Virus record (IMG/VR): IMGVR_UViG_3300042480_001165
Location: 1-24,063 of that record
Source: a virus
Direction: 5' to 3' (one strand)
Length of the DNA: 24,063 nt
Positions within the stretch are counted from its first letter, which is position 1; every line of letters starts with the position of its first letter. The translations under genes were made by a program, and so were the position numbers. The notes beneath the pieces are model-generated. The model worked only from the letters and a program-made list of their open reading frames with translations. It made no database searches and was not told where the DNA came from. This document shows, piece after piece, positions 12,480 to 17,289 of this stretch.

Positions 12480-12511
12480 CCCGCAGTATTGCGGGCCTGC
12501 ATAGCTATGCA
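12480..12511 (-). terminator. GC hairpin plus palindrome after 12512 gene
   Basis: CCCGCA/TGCGGG (12480-12495) forms a hairpin, and the perfect palindrome TGCATAGCTATGCA (12498-12511) lies next to it, immediately after the stop of the 12512 gene. T-runs are weak, so termination is inferred from position. Confidence 0.45.
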
Positions 12512-12643
12512 TCACTCTGCATATTTATTTTTATGTTTGATCTTTCGAAAATATTTTTTCTTATTGCGAACAGGTTGCGCCGCATTACTGCGACGCAATT
12601 CCTGAATTCGCTTTACTTTATCTCGTAGTGAGTTTTGGGACAT
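12512..12643 (-). CDS. Basic mini-protein (43 aa)
   Basis: The product is strongly basic (LRDKVKRIQELRRSN then RNKKKYFRKIKHKNKYAE), consistent with nucleic-acid binding. It overlaps the preceding gene by 26 bases and is the last gene of the unit from promoter 11. The start is inferred from the only suitable ATG; GAGTGGG precedes it. Confidence 0.5.
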   Translation of the reverse strand: MSQNSLRDKVKRIQELRRSNAAQPVRNKKKYFRKIKHKNKYAE

Positions 12644-12809
12644 GATACCCACTCGCTTCATGAAATCTATTTACATCAAATCGGTCATTATCTTTTGCGA
12701 ACATCTCCGCAAAGTCATTAACCATTTTAGAAAATAGTGCTGGGTGTGCTTTATCGCTTGCGAACTTTAGAATTTCCGCAACCGCGACATAATCTTTTCG
12801 TGTCATCAT
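12618..12809 (-). CDS. Hypothetical helical protein (63 aa)
   Basis: The start ATG overlaps the previous stop as ATGA (a second ATG follows at once). The product (VAVAEILKFASDKAHPALFS, then FAEMFAKDNDRFDVNRF) is helical with no recognised motif. Confidence 0.62.
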   Translation of the reverse strand: MMTRKDYVAVAEILKFASDKAHPALFSKMVNDFAEMFAKDNDRFDVNRFHEASGYHVPKLTTR

Positions 12810-13009
12810 TTAACTGATACCATTCCATTTCTGTAAAATACTTTGGTGTACATTTTGCCAGTTGGCGTCATTATGTTTACTGTTGAGAATTCGTTAGCCA
12901 TACCCCAATCGGTAAAGCGAAAGAAACTTTCCCAAGCACCGAATTCCTTTTCGTATTCAGCCGTCCAGTGTGGTGCATTGCCGTCATAGGCGCAAGTTAA
13001 TTTATACAT
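12806..13009 (-). CDS. Hypothetical aromatic-rich protein (67 aa)
   Basis: The ATG overlaps the previous TAA (TAATG). The product YEKEFGAWESFFRFTDWGMA and TPTGKMYTKVFYRNG looks like a small beta-rich fold. Function is unknown. Confidence 0.65.
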   Translation of the reverse strand: MYKLTCAYDGNAPHWTAEYEKEFGAWESFFRFTDWGMANEFSTVNIMTPTGKMYTKVFYRNGMVSVK

Positions 13010-13152
13010 TAGTCATTTTCTCCGTTCCAAAATAGTGAGCCGTCATCTACGCAATCGCAAGGTTCGCAATCGAAATCATTATCATCACCAAAAAAGATTA
13101 CTCCGTGCCCGTGGCAATCTTGGCAATCTATTGCTAATACTGAGTTAATCAT
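13009..13152 (-). CDS. Cys-rich zinc mini-protein (47 aa)
   Basis: CQDCHGHG at residues 10-17 resembles one DnaJ-type zinc-finger repeat, and a second cluster CEPCDC lies at 29-34. An acidic linker separates them. The ATG and TAA overlap its neighbours as TAATG on both sides. Function is unknown. Confidence 0.62.
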   Translation of the reverse strand: MINSVLAIDCQDCHGHGVIFFGDDNDFDCEPCDCVDDGSLFWNGEND

Positions 13153-13316
13153 TAGTGTTGTTCCTCGCAATCTTTGTCATAGTCAAATCCGCAAAAGTAG
13201 CAACCCATAAATTCTAGGTGTTCGATACAGTAATACTTAAATTGACTTTCATCACAACAAAAATGTTGTTCGTCTGCGATTTCATAGAAATCGGTTTTGT
13301 CGATTATGTTTAACAT
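13152..13316 (-). CDS. Cys-rich small protein (54 aa)
   Basis: Cys20, Cys21, Cys30, Cys39, Cys42 and Cys50 with nearby His make a likely zinc-binding protein (FCCDES, YYCIEH, CYFCG). It is first behind promoter 11 with AACGAAAGGAAAA before the ATG. Function is unknown. Confidence 0.62.
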   Translation of the reverse strand: MLNIIDKTDFYEIADEQHFCCDESQFKYYCIEHLEFMGCYFCGFDYDKDCEEQH

Positions 13317-13344
13317 AGTTTTCCTTTCGTTTGTTTATTTAGTT

Positions 13345-13366
13345 ATTGTATCAGGTAGCACTGACA
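13345..13366 (-). promoter_or_regulatory. TGTCAG-box promoter 11 (13316-12512 unit)
   Basis: TGTCAG (13366-13361) in TGTCAGTGC lies 10 bases before TACAAT (13350-13345). No CRP-like site is seen upstream, where the 13369 gene begins immediately. Confidence 0.72.
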
Positions 13367-13368
13367 AA

Positions 13369-13581
13369 TTAGTCAGATGTCTTGACCGCTAAATAGCGGT
13401 ATGTGTCCTTAAGATTTAACGGGGCTGAATAATAAGGTCGAACCTGAACCTTGTATGTATCACAATTTGCATACCATACATCATTATTTTTTTCCGCTGA
13501 GATAATTTCACCCTTTAATGATTTTGAGTGATAGGTCTTTCCTACAAGTAGGCTTTCGATAGAATAAACATTTGCTGACAT
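13369..13581 (-). CDS. Small beta-rich protein (70 aa)
   Basis: The product (SLLVGKTYHSKSLKGEIIS, then YKVQVRPYYSAPLNLKD) suggests a small barrel, comparable in style to the 11584 gene. It forms its own unit behind promoter 12, with CAACGAAAGGCGG before the ATG. Function is unknown. Confidence 0.7.
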   Translation of the reverse strand: MSANVYSIESLLVGKTYHSKSLKGEIISAEKNNDVWYANCDTYKVQVRPYYSAPLNLKDTYRYLAVKTSD

Positions 13582-13612
13582 TTGAGTCCGCCTTTCGTTG
13601 TTGATAGTAGCA

Positions 13613-13634
13613 ATTATAGCCTATCGCACTGACA
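13613..13634 (-). promoter_or_regulatory. TGTCAG-box promoter 12 (13581 gene)
   Basis: TGTCAG (13634-13629) in TGTCAGTGC lies 10 bases before TATAAT (13618-13613). Its perfect CRP-like site at 13683-13698 is centred 72.5 bases upstream. Confidence 0.78.
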
Positions 13635-13682
13635 TTTTCACATTACTGACGAGTAATTCCACATTTTGAGACGCTCAAGCCG

Positions 13683-13698
13683 TGTGATAAAAATCACA
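13683..13698. promoter_or_regulatory. CRP/GlxR-like palindrome (promoter 12)
   Basis: TGTGA-N6-TCACA is centred 72.5 bases from the -10, one helical turn farther than at promoters 7 and 10. The flanking GAGACGCTCA matches the copy near 14545, so the whole block looks duplicated. Confidence 0.7.
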
Positions 13699-13719
13699 AA
13701 ATCTCGGGCGTGTCGCAAA

Positions 13720-13776
13720 TTCCAGGGGTTGTGGATAACCCCCGTAACCCTGTGGATAACCCCGCTCTTTTGCGGG
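13720..13776. promoter_or_regulatory. DnaA-box pair (direct), TTCCAG-CGTAA element and GC hairpin
   Basis: TGTGGATAA occurs at 13730-13738 and 13751-13759, both in the same direction and 21 bases apart, overlapping TTCCAG (13720-13725)-N17-CGTAA (13743-13747). CCCGC/GCGGG (13761-13776) forms a hairpin that may terminate the 13811 gene. Confidence 0.6.
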
Positions 13777-13810
13777 CGCATCAACTTTTGTCAAGTCGAC
13801 ACGCCTTTAC

Positions 13811-13909
13811 TTATTCGAAATCCTTAAAAATTTCTTCAAGCTTTAGAATTTGCTCATCTGTTAAATGATCAATTTGAATTGCTTTTTCAAATCCAAAAAA
13901 ATCTGTCAT
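13811..13909 (-). CDS. Small helical protein (32 aa)
   Basis: The ATG overlaps the preceding TGA (ATGA). The product (MTDFFGFEKAIQIDHLTDEQ and an acidic helix) is a short amphipathic peptide. It is the last gene of the unit from promoter 13. Confidence 0.5.
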   Translation of the reverse strand: MTDFFGFEKAIQIDHLTDEQILKLEEIFKDFE

Positions 13910-14121
13910 TCGCTCATCAACCTTTCTAAATCGTCTGCGTTATCTTTCATGTAATTATCTTGAAAATCTAAAAGTGCCTCATTGTATGCAATAGGGTCGC
14001 AATCTTTTAGAATTTGGGAGGGATAAAAAACAGCGTTACCCATTTCATAAACGGGATAACAATCATCAAGCATTTCATCAAATAATTGTTTAATCGCAAA
14101 AGTAATTTCGAAATCTAGCAT
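13906..14121 (-). CDS. Hypothetical acidic protein (71 aa)
   Basis: The ATG overlaps the previous TAA (TAATG). The product is acidic and helical (FAIKQLFDEMLDDCYPVYEM; FQDNYMKDNADDLERLMSE). No family is recognised. Confidence 0.65.
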   Translation of the reverse strand: MLDFEITFAIKQLFDEMLDDCYPVYEMGNAVFYPSQILKDCDPIAYNEALLDFQDNYMKDNADDLERLMSE

Positions 14122-14282
14122 TATGCGTTTTCCTTTTCTTTTAGTATGTCAAGAATTAACTCTAATTGTGTTGCGGTTAGTAGTGCGGTTGCACAACCCC
14201 ATGACCATGCAAGGTGTTGCTCACCATAGTGCTTTTTAGCAAGAGTGCTAATCTCTTGCGTTAATTCGAAATTAGTTTTCAT
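14121..14282 (-). CDS. Hypothetical helical protein (53 aa)
   Basis: The ATG overlaps the upstream TGA as ATGA and the TAA overlaps the next ATG as TAATG. The product (ELTQEISTLAKKHYGEQHLA, then a hydrophobic segment CATALLTATQLELILDIL) could be a soluble helical hairpin. Function is unknown. Confidence 0.62.
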   Translation of the reverse strand: MKTNFELTQEISTLAKKHYGEQHLAWSWGCATALLTATQLELILDILKEKENA

Positions 14283-14455
14283 TTAGATACATACCAATCT
14301 GTCCACATAGGGAATTGCTCAGGGTCACTGTCATAGTAGTAACGCTCAATGTTTTGTTCGCAATCTACGCAGAAAGTAAATTGCTCATCTCCTACATTTG
14401 AGATAGCGGACACCATAGGGGTATGGTCTTTACATAGTGTGTTTAGTGTAGTCAT
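14279..14455 (-). CDS. Small Cys-containing protein (58 aa)
   Basis: I choose the ATG at 14455 (MTTLNTLCKDHTPM) over an upstream in-frame ATG because the leader AAAGGTGG precedes it and promoter 13 overlaps the upstream alternative. Cys-x-x-His and CVDC suggest a zinc site. Function is unknown. Confidence 0.65.
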   Translation of the reverse strand: MTTLNTLCKDHTPMVSAISNVGDEQFTFCVDCEQNIERYYYDSDPEQFPMWTDWYVSK

Positions 14456-14488
14456 TTGAGACCACCTTTCTTTTTCGTTATAGTAGGA

Positions 14489-14510
14489 ATTGTACACTAA
14501 GGGGCTGACA
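14489..14510 (-). promoter_or_regulatory. TGTCAG-box promoter 13 (14455-13811 unit)
   Basis: TGTCAG (14510-14505) lies 10 bases before TACAAT (14494-14489). Its perfect CRP-like site at 14560-14575 is centred 73.5 bases upstream. Confidence 0.76.
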
Positions 14511-14559
14511 TTTCTCTACTTACTAGCCAGTAATTCCATAATGTGAGACGCTCAGCCTA

Positions 14560-14575
14560 TGTGATAAATCTCACA
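14560..14575. promoter_or_regulatory. CRP/GlxR-like palindrome (promoter 13)
   Basis: TGTGA-N6-TCACA is centred 73.5 bases from the -10, matching promoter 12. The surrounding sequence (AGTAATTCCA, GAGACGCTCA) repeats that of the 13.65 kb region. Confidence 0.7.
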
Positions 14576-14578
14576 TAA

Positions 14579-14619
14579 ATCCAGGGGTTTTCCACAGAGG
14601 CCCGTAACCCTGTGGATAA
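14579..14619. promoter_or_regulatory. DnaA-box pair (one imperfect) with ATCCAG-CGTAA element
   Basis: TTTTCCACA (14588-14596, one mismatch to the DnaA box) faces TGTGGATAA (14611-14619) at 23 bases. ATCCAG (14579-14584)-N18-CGTAA (14603-14607) overlaps them. Confidence 0.55.
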
Positions 14620-14621
14620 CT

Positions 14622-14659
14622 CCCGCAAGTACTTGCGGGCCAGCTTGACATTGTCAAGC
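14622..14659 (-). terminator. Two adjacent perfect palindromes after 14675 gene
   Basis: CCCGCAAGT/ACTTGCGGG (14622-14639) is an 18-base perfect palindrome, and GCTTGACA-T-TGTCAAGC (14643-14659) follows. They lie downstream of the 14675 gene on the minus strand; termination is inferred from position since no T-run is seen. Binding of a dimeric protein is an alternative. Confidence 0.45.
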
Positions 14660-14674
14660 CGACACGCCGTTAGG

Positions 14675-14797
14675 CTAGTGTGACTCTTGCCACATCTCTC
14701 TCATCTCTGCTTTAAAGTCATGCCATACGATCCTCGCCATGTATAGGGCGGGGAGGGCAAGGGATAACTGTACTAGTGTAGTAAGTAGTCTATTCAT
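14675..14797 (-). CDS. Membrane-anchored small protein (40 aa)
   Basis: An N-terminal hydrophobic helix (LLTTLVQLSLALPALYMA) is followed by a polar tail RIVWHDFKAEMREMWQESH. The ATG overlaps the upstream TGA (ATGA). Function is unknown. Confidence 0.55.
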   Translation of the reverse strand: MNRLLTTLVQLSLALPALYMARIVWHDFKAEMREMWQESH

Positions 14798-14961
14798 GCT
14801 GTTACCTTTATGTCCATTACATTAGCGGTAAACTTTTTAACCTTGCCTAATTCGCTATCGTTGAGCGATTGTATTACATGGTCGATAGCCTTAGCCTCAT
14901 GCGCTACATTGTCGATTGAGATTAGTTTAGAGCCTTGCCAAATTGAGTAAGTGATAGTCAT
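14794..14961 (-). CDS. Hypothetical protein (55 aa)
   Basis: The ATG at 14961 has GGGAGA eight bases upstream and sits two bases after the previous stop; an ATG at 14976 is a weaker alternative. The product (MTITYSIWQGSKLISIDNVA, then an amphipathic helix HVIQSLNDSELGKVKKF) is unassigned. Confidence 0.62.
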   Translation of the reverse strand: MTITYSIWQGSKLISIDNVAHEAKAIDHVIQSLNDSELGKVKKFTANVMDIKVTA

Positions 14962-14963
14962 TA

Positions 14964-15146
14964 TTAGTTCTCCCATGTTAGTGCGAATAGTTTTGCTAGT
15001 TCTTCATCATCTTCATCATTAAAGTCATCTAGTGGAGGTTGTTCCTCATCTACCTCATCAAGGTATGCGTATGCGTCTGCGACATCTGATTGGATAGTAT
15101 CCCACTTAGACACGCTATTAGTTTCGTATGAGTATGCGTATGACAT
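14964..15146 (-). CDS. Highly acidic small protein (60 aa)
   Basis: The central segment LDEVDEEQPPLDDFNDEDDEE is extremely acidic. Acidic phage mini-proteins can mimic DNA or bind host enzymes, but this is only suggestive. The ATG overlaps the previous TAA (TAATG). Confidence 0.62.
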   Translation of the reverse strand: MSYAYSYETNSVSKWDTIQSDVADAYAYLDEVDEEQPPLDDFNDEDDEELAKLFALTWEN

Positions 15147-15259
15147 TATTTATTCATCTCCTTAGCAATAGACTCTGACTTACGGAGTGCCTCTAGGGCG
15201 ATTGATAGGGAGGCAAGGCGTTGCGCCTCTACCATTTGCTTGTATTCATCTAGTGTCAT
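15146..15259 (-). CDS. Helical mini-protein (37 aa)
   Basis: A single long amphipathic helix (EYKQMVEAQRLASLSIALEA...) is predicted. It is first behind promoter 14, and the leader CAACGAAAGGTCAG precedes the ATG. Function is unknown. Confidence 0.58.
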   Translation of the reverse strand: MTLDEYKQMVEAQRLASLSIALEALRKSESIAKEMNK

Positions 15260-15291
15260 TTATTCTGACCTTTCGTTGTTGTTATGTTGTA

Positions 15292-15313
15292 AGTGTAGCA
15301 TAGGGGTCTGACA
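15292..15313 (-). promoter_or_regulatory. TGTCAG-box promoter 14 (15259-14675 unit)
   Basis: TGTCAG (15313-15308) lies 10 bases before TACACT (15297-15292). A perfect CRP-like palindrome (15342-15357) is centred 52.5 bases upstream and overlaps the stop of the 15349 gene. Confidence 0.75.
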
Positions 15314-15341
15314 AATTGGGGAGGTTAGCCTAGCGTGTCGG

Positions 15342-15357
15342 TGTGATACTAGTCACA
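15342..15357. promoter_or_regulatory. CRP/GlxR-like palindrome (promoter 14)
   Basis: TGTGA-N6-TCACA, extended to GTGTGA...TCACAC, is centred 52.5 bases from the -10. It includes the stop codon of the upstream gene. Confidence 0.7.
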
Positions 15358-15525
15358 CTCTCCGCAAGGGCATTGAGGAAACTCTTGCTCTTGCTTGATA
15401 CGATTAGCAAGGCGCTCTACTTTCATGTATGTATCAAATGAAGCGCCTCGGAAAGATACGACCTTTCCTTCAGCGATAAGGTGAGCAGCCTTAGCAATCT
15501 TTTGCTCTAGTGTTAGTGAAGTCAT
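15349..15525 (-). CDS. Small protein with C-terminal Cys cluster (58 aa)
   Basis: The N-terminal part is helical (LTLEQKIAKAAHLIAEGKVV) and the end is CPCGEC, a possible metal ligand group or redox site. It is the first leftward gene, alone behind promoter 15, with AGGAAG near the ATG. Function is unknown. Confidence 0.65.
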   Translation of the reverse strand: MTSLTLEQKIAKAAHLIAEGKVVSFRGASFDTYMKVERLANRIKQEQEFPQCPCGECD

Positions 15526-15557
15526 TTTTTAACTTCCTTTCTTTTTGTTATACCTTA

Positions 15558-15579
15558 AGCATAGCAGGGGGGACTGACA
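15558..15579 (-). promoter_or_regulatory. TGTCAG-box promoter 15 (15525 gene)
   Basis: TGTCAG (15579-15574) lies 10 bases before TATGCT (15563-15558). The perfect CRP-like site at 15618-15633 is centred 62.5 bases upstream. Confidence 0.74.
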
Positions 15580-15617
15580 AATTAACTCAAATCTCGGGCG
15601 TGTCGCAAATAAATCTT

Positions 15618-15633
15618 TGTGATAAGGGTCACA
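15618..15633. promoter_or_regulatory. CRP/GlxR-like palindrome (promoter 15)
   Basis: TGTGA-N6-TCACA is centred 62.5 bases from the -10 hexamer, the same distance as at promoters 7 and 9. Confidence 0.7.
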
Positions 15634-15771
15634 CTCACGCTCAAGGCTCAAAGAATTATGGGCGCACTATCCGAAATGTCCGTTTTGTCCAGGGTATGTA
15701 TCATACATCATAAAAATATATTAACATTTTTTAAAATCTGAAATTGCAGTCGACTAGAATATATGGCGGGG

Positions 15772-15777
15772 TATAAT
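15772..15777 (+). promoter_or_regulatory. TATAAT -10 of leaderless gene 15784
   Basis: A perfect TATAAT ends 6 bases before the ATG. No good -35 at 16-18 bases is visible and the preceding bases are GGCGGGG. Confidence 0.55.
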
Positions 15778-15783
15778 AGAGCT

Positions 15784-15894
15784 ATGACATGTTCATTTTG
15801 CGATAAATACGCTTATACAAGTATGATTAACAACAGGGGTATAAAATACAACCTTTGCGTAGATCATGTAAAAAAGATTAAAACAGAAGATTAA
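15784..15894 (+). CDS. Zinc-ribbon mini-protein (36 aa), leaderless
   Basis: Cys3, Cys6, Cys25 and His28 (MTCSFC ... NLCVDH) form a compact C-x2-C/C-x2-H site. The ATG is 6 bases after TATAAT and lacks a ribosome site, so it is probably leaderless. Its last 17 bases overlap the end of the convergent 15878 gene. Function is unknown. Confidence 0.62.
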   Translation: MTCSFCDKYAYTSMINNRGIKYNLCVDHVKKIKTED

Positions 15895-16690
15895 CTGTTT
15901 CTTTTATTTCTCTAGACAAATTCTCATAAACCTTCTTGTTGTACTCAGGAAGAATTCCATCTACTAAAGTATTTTTTTGTTTTTCTCCACCAGGACGAGC
16001 ATGCTTTGAAAGCAGAAATTCTTCTCCTATGGCGTCATAGACTATATCCTGAGTAACTGGTGGAAGCAACCCGTATTCTTCAGAAACTTGTCTTAAAACG
16101 GCTATGAAAGACTTTTCTGCTGCAGATCTAGCTTCATAGTCCAACATCGAATAGGCATATGTTTCAACATGTTTAAATTGTGGGAAAGGCTCAATAAATC
16201 TTATTTTTTTGGACGGGAACTCAGTAATAAAAGCATGTACATAATCTCTGACTATTTGCTCAGCATTATTGTACTTTGGAATCCAATTGCGACAATCTAC
16301 ATATCCTAAAAATGGCATAACAAGATCTGCATCTGTAACATCTGATAGATTAAAGAATAAATCAACAAGATCAGATCCTCCAATAAGATTTGGATATTCA
16401 GGATGAGTTGCAGCTAATTCATTTGAATCAATTGCATCTTCTGCGGCGGAGGATAGTAAATTTTGGTTTATATCTTCTCCCAAATCTAGGCCAAAGCACT
16501 TATATCCAGCACGTCCCCAGAAGTTAACTTCAATATTTGAGTCAACTAGGAATTTAGAGTTCTTCTCTTGAATTTCTGGGTTAAATCTGGTAAGATTTTC
16601 TATTGGGCCAAGATGTGCGTTAATATGTTGACCTTGAAGTCTAGCTGTTTGACAATCTCCAATTACTTGAACTTTTATTTTTTTATCCAT
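15878..16690 (-). CDS. Putative SGNH-hydrolase / WcbI-like enzyme (270 aa)
   Basis: The N terminus KVQVIGDCQTARLQG (residues 6-20) fits a first beta strand and nucleophile-type turn seen in SGNH hydrolases and in WcbI-like polysaccharide enzymes (G-x-C-Q). A middle segment ADLVMPFLGYVDCRNW and a late His in LLSKHARPGGEK fit the family layout, but the catalytic triad is not proven. It could act on glycans, for example removing or transferring an acyl group. The gene is apparently leaderless: the ATG lies 6 bases after TATAAT. It lies next to sulfotransferase genes, hinting at glycan decoration. Confidence 0.55.
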   Translation of the reverse strand: MDKKIKVQVIGDCQTARLQGQHINAHLGPIENLTRFNPEIQEKNSKFLVDSNIEVNFWGRAGYKCFGLDLGEDINQNLLSSAAEDAIDSNELAATHPEYPNLIGGSDLVDLFFNLSDVTDADLVMPFLGYVDCRNWIPKYNNAEQIVRDYVHAFITEFPSKKIRFIEPFPQFKHVETYAYSMLDYEARSAAEKSFIAVLRQVSEEYGLLPPVTQDIVYDAIGEEFLLSKHARPGGEKQKNTLVDGILPEYNKKVYENLSREIKETVNLLF

Positions 16691-16696
16691 ACAAAC

Positions 16697-16743
16697 ATTA
16701 TACTATTAAAGTATTGACATGACAATTTTTGTTATGTTACACT
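16697..16743. promoter_or_regulatory. Divergent promoters with adjacent -35 boxes
   Basis: Leftward: TTGTCA (16725-16720), 17-base spacer, TATAAT (16702-16697), reading the 16690 gene. Rightward: TTGACA (16714-16719), 18-base spacer, TACACT (16738-16743) with TGT as extended -10. The two -35 hexamers are directly next to each other, so the two polymerases probably exclude one another. Confidence 0.65.
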
Positions 16744-16945
16744 TAGTTTGCTTTGTGGGGGCTTACCCTGAAACTCAATATGTACCAGATAACATCTGTG
16801 GATATCGTTTTAGGAACTGCTTTCTCTATCTTTCCAAAAAGTTAAAATTTGGGGGGTAGGGGGGCTTTCCTAAAATCTAATATCCCCAGATAAAAAATTA
16901 CAAAGCATAAAGAAAACACAAAAGAAAAAGCGGGAGAGCTAAAAA
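16744..16945 (+). other. Leader region before the 16946 peptide and tRNA-Ile
   Basis: Transcription from the rightward promoter would give a roughly 195-base leader. It contains G-rich runs (about 16852-16870) and pyrimidine stretches. A weak frame from TTG 16753 (about 28 codons) is possible but unsupported. No known riboswitch is recognised. Confidence 0.35.
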
Positions 16946-17023
16946 ATGAAAACCCTATATGCCATAATGATAGTCATAGTAATGACAACTATCCTTGGCA
17001 TAATATATCAGATATGGTCCTAA
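16946..17023 (+). CDS. Membrane peptide (25 aa)
   Basis: GGGAGAG lies nine bases upstream of the ATG. The product is one hydrophobic helix (KTLYAIMIVIVMTTILGIIY) with a QIWS end. Small phage membrane peptides are common; function is unknown. Confidence 0.5.
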   Translation: MKTLYAIMIVIVMTTILGIIYQIWS

Positions 17024-17028
17024 CATAA

Positions 17029-17103
17029 GGGCCTATAGCTTAATCTGGTTAAAGCAATTGTCTTATATGCAATCGACTTTGGGTTCAAATCCCAATGGGC
17101 CTA
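17029..17103 (+). tRNA. tRNA-Ile (anticodon TAT, reads AUA)
   Basis: A cloverleaf is visible: acceptor GGGCCTA with TGGGCCT, D stem GCTT/AAGC, anticodon stem ATTGT/GCAAT with loop CTTATAT (anticodon TAT), and T arm TTGGG-TTCAAAT-CCCAA. CCA is not encoded. A UAU anticodon is unusual in bacteria, which normally read AUA with a lysidine-modified CAU tRNA. AUA codons are frequent in the genes of this window. Confidence 0.85.
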
Positions 17104-17104
17104 C

Positions 17105-17133
17105 TTGGTTTCACGTGGAACATGGAGTATAAT
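17105..17133 (+). promoter_or_regulatory. Promoter of leaderless gene 17140
   Basis: TTGGTT (17105-17110), a 17-base spacer and TATAAT (17128-17133) end 6 bases before the ATG at 17140. The promoter begins two bases after the tRNA. Confidence 0.6.
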
Positions 17134-17139
17134 ACTTAT

Positions 17140-17289
17140 ATGATAGCTTATGACGTTCCTCTTTCCGCCCTCCTTTATATCGTATATGCTGGGGTTCCAG
17201 TAGAGCATAAAATTGGCTCTGAGGAACAACATCTAGCTCATATGGAGTATTTGAGAAGTTTATACGAAGATAAAAATGATGGTCTCTAA
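17140..17289 (+). CDS. Hypothetical small protein (49 aa), leaderless
   Basis: The start at 17140 is preferred because it sits 6 bases after TATAAT; an earlier ATG at 17095 lies inside the tRNA. The product (MIAYDVPLSALLYIVYAGVPVEHK, then an acidic helix) has a mildly hydrophobic N-terminal half. Function is unknown. Confidence 0.55.
   Translation: MIAYDVPLSALLYIVYAGVPVEHKIGSEEQHLAHMEYLRSLYEDKNDGL

Noticed and set aside
10670-14659. Treating the paired TGTGGATAA sequences only as terminator stems
   Set aside because: In two of the four loci the copies are direct repeats and cannot pair with each other.
4931-15579. Reading the boxes as ordinary -35 elements (TTGTCA)
   Set aside because: The gap would be only 11 bases in every case, outside the workable sigma70 range, and half of the boxes start ATGTCA.
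4074-15783. CRISPR array
   Set aside because: The repeated intergenic motifs are kilobases apart and embedded in promoters; there are no regular short spacers and no cas genes.
17095-17139. Start at ATG 17095 for the 17140-17289 gene
   Set aside because: It lies inside tRNA-Ile, and the promoter TTGGTT-17-TATAAT places the transcript start at about 17140.
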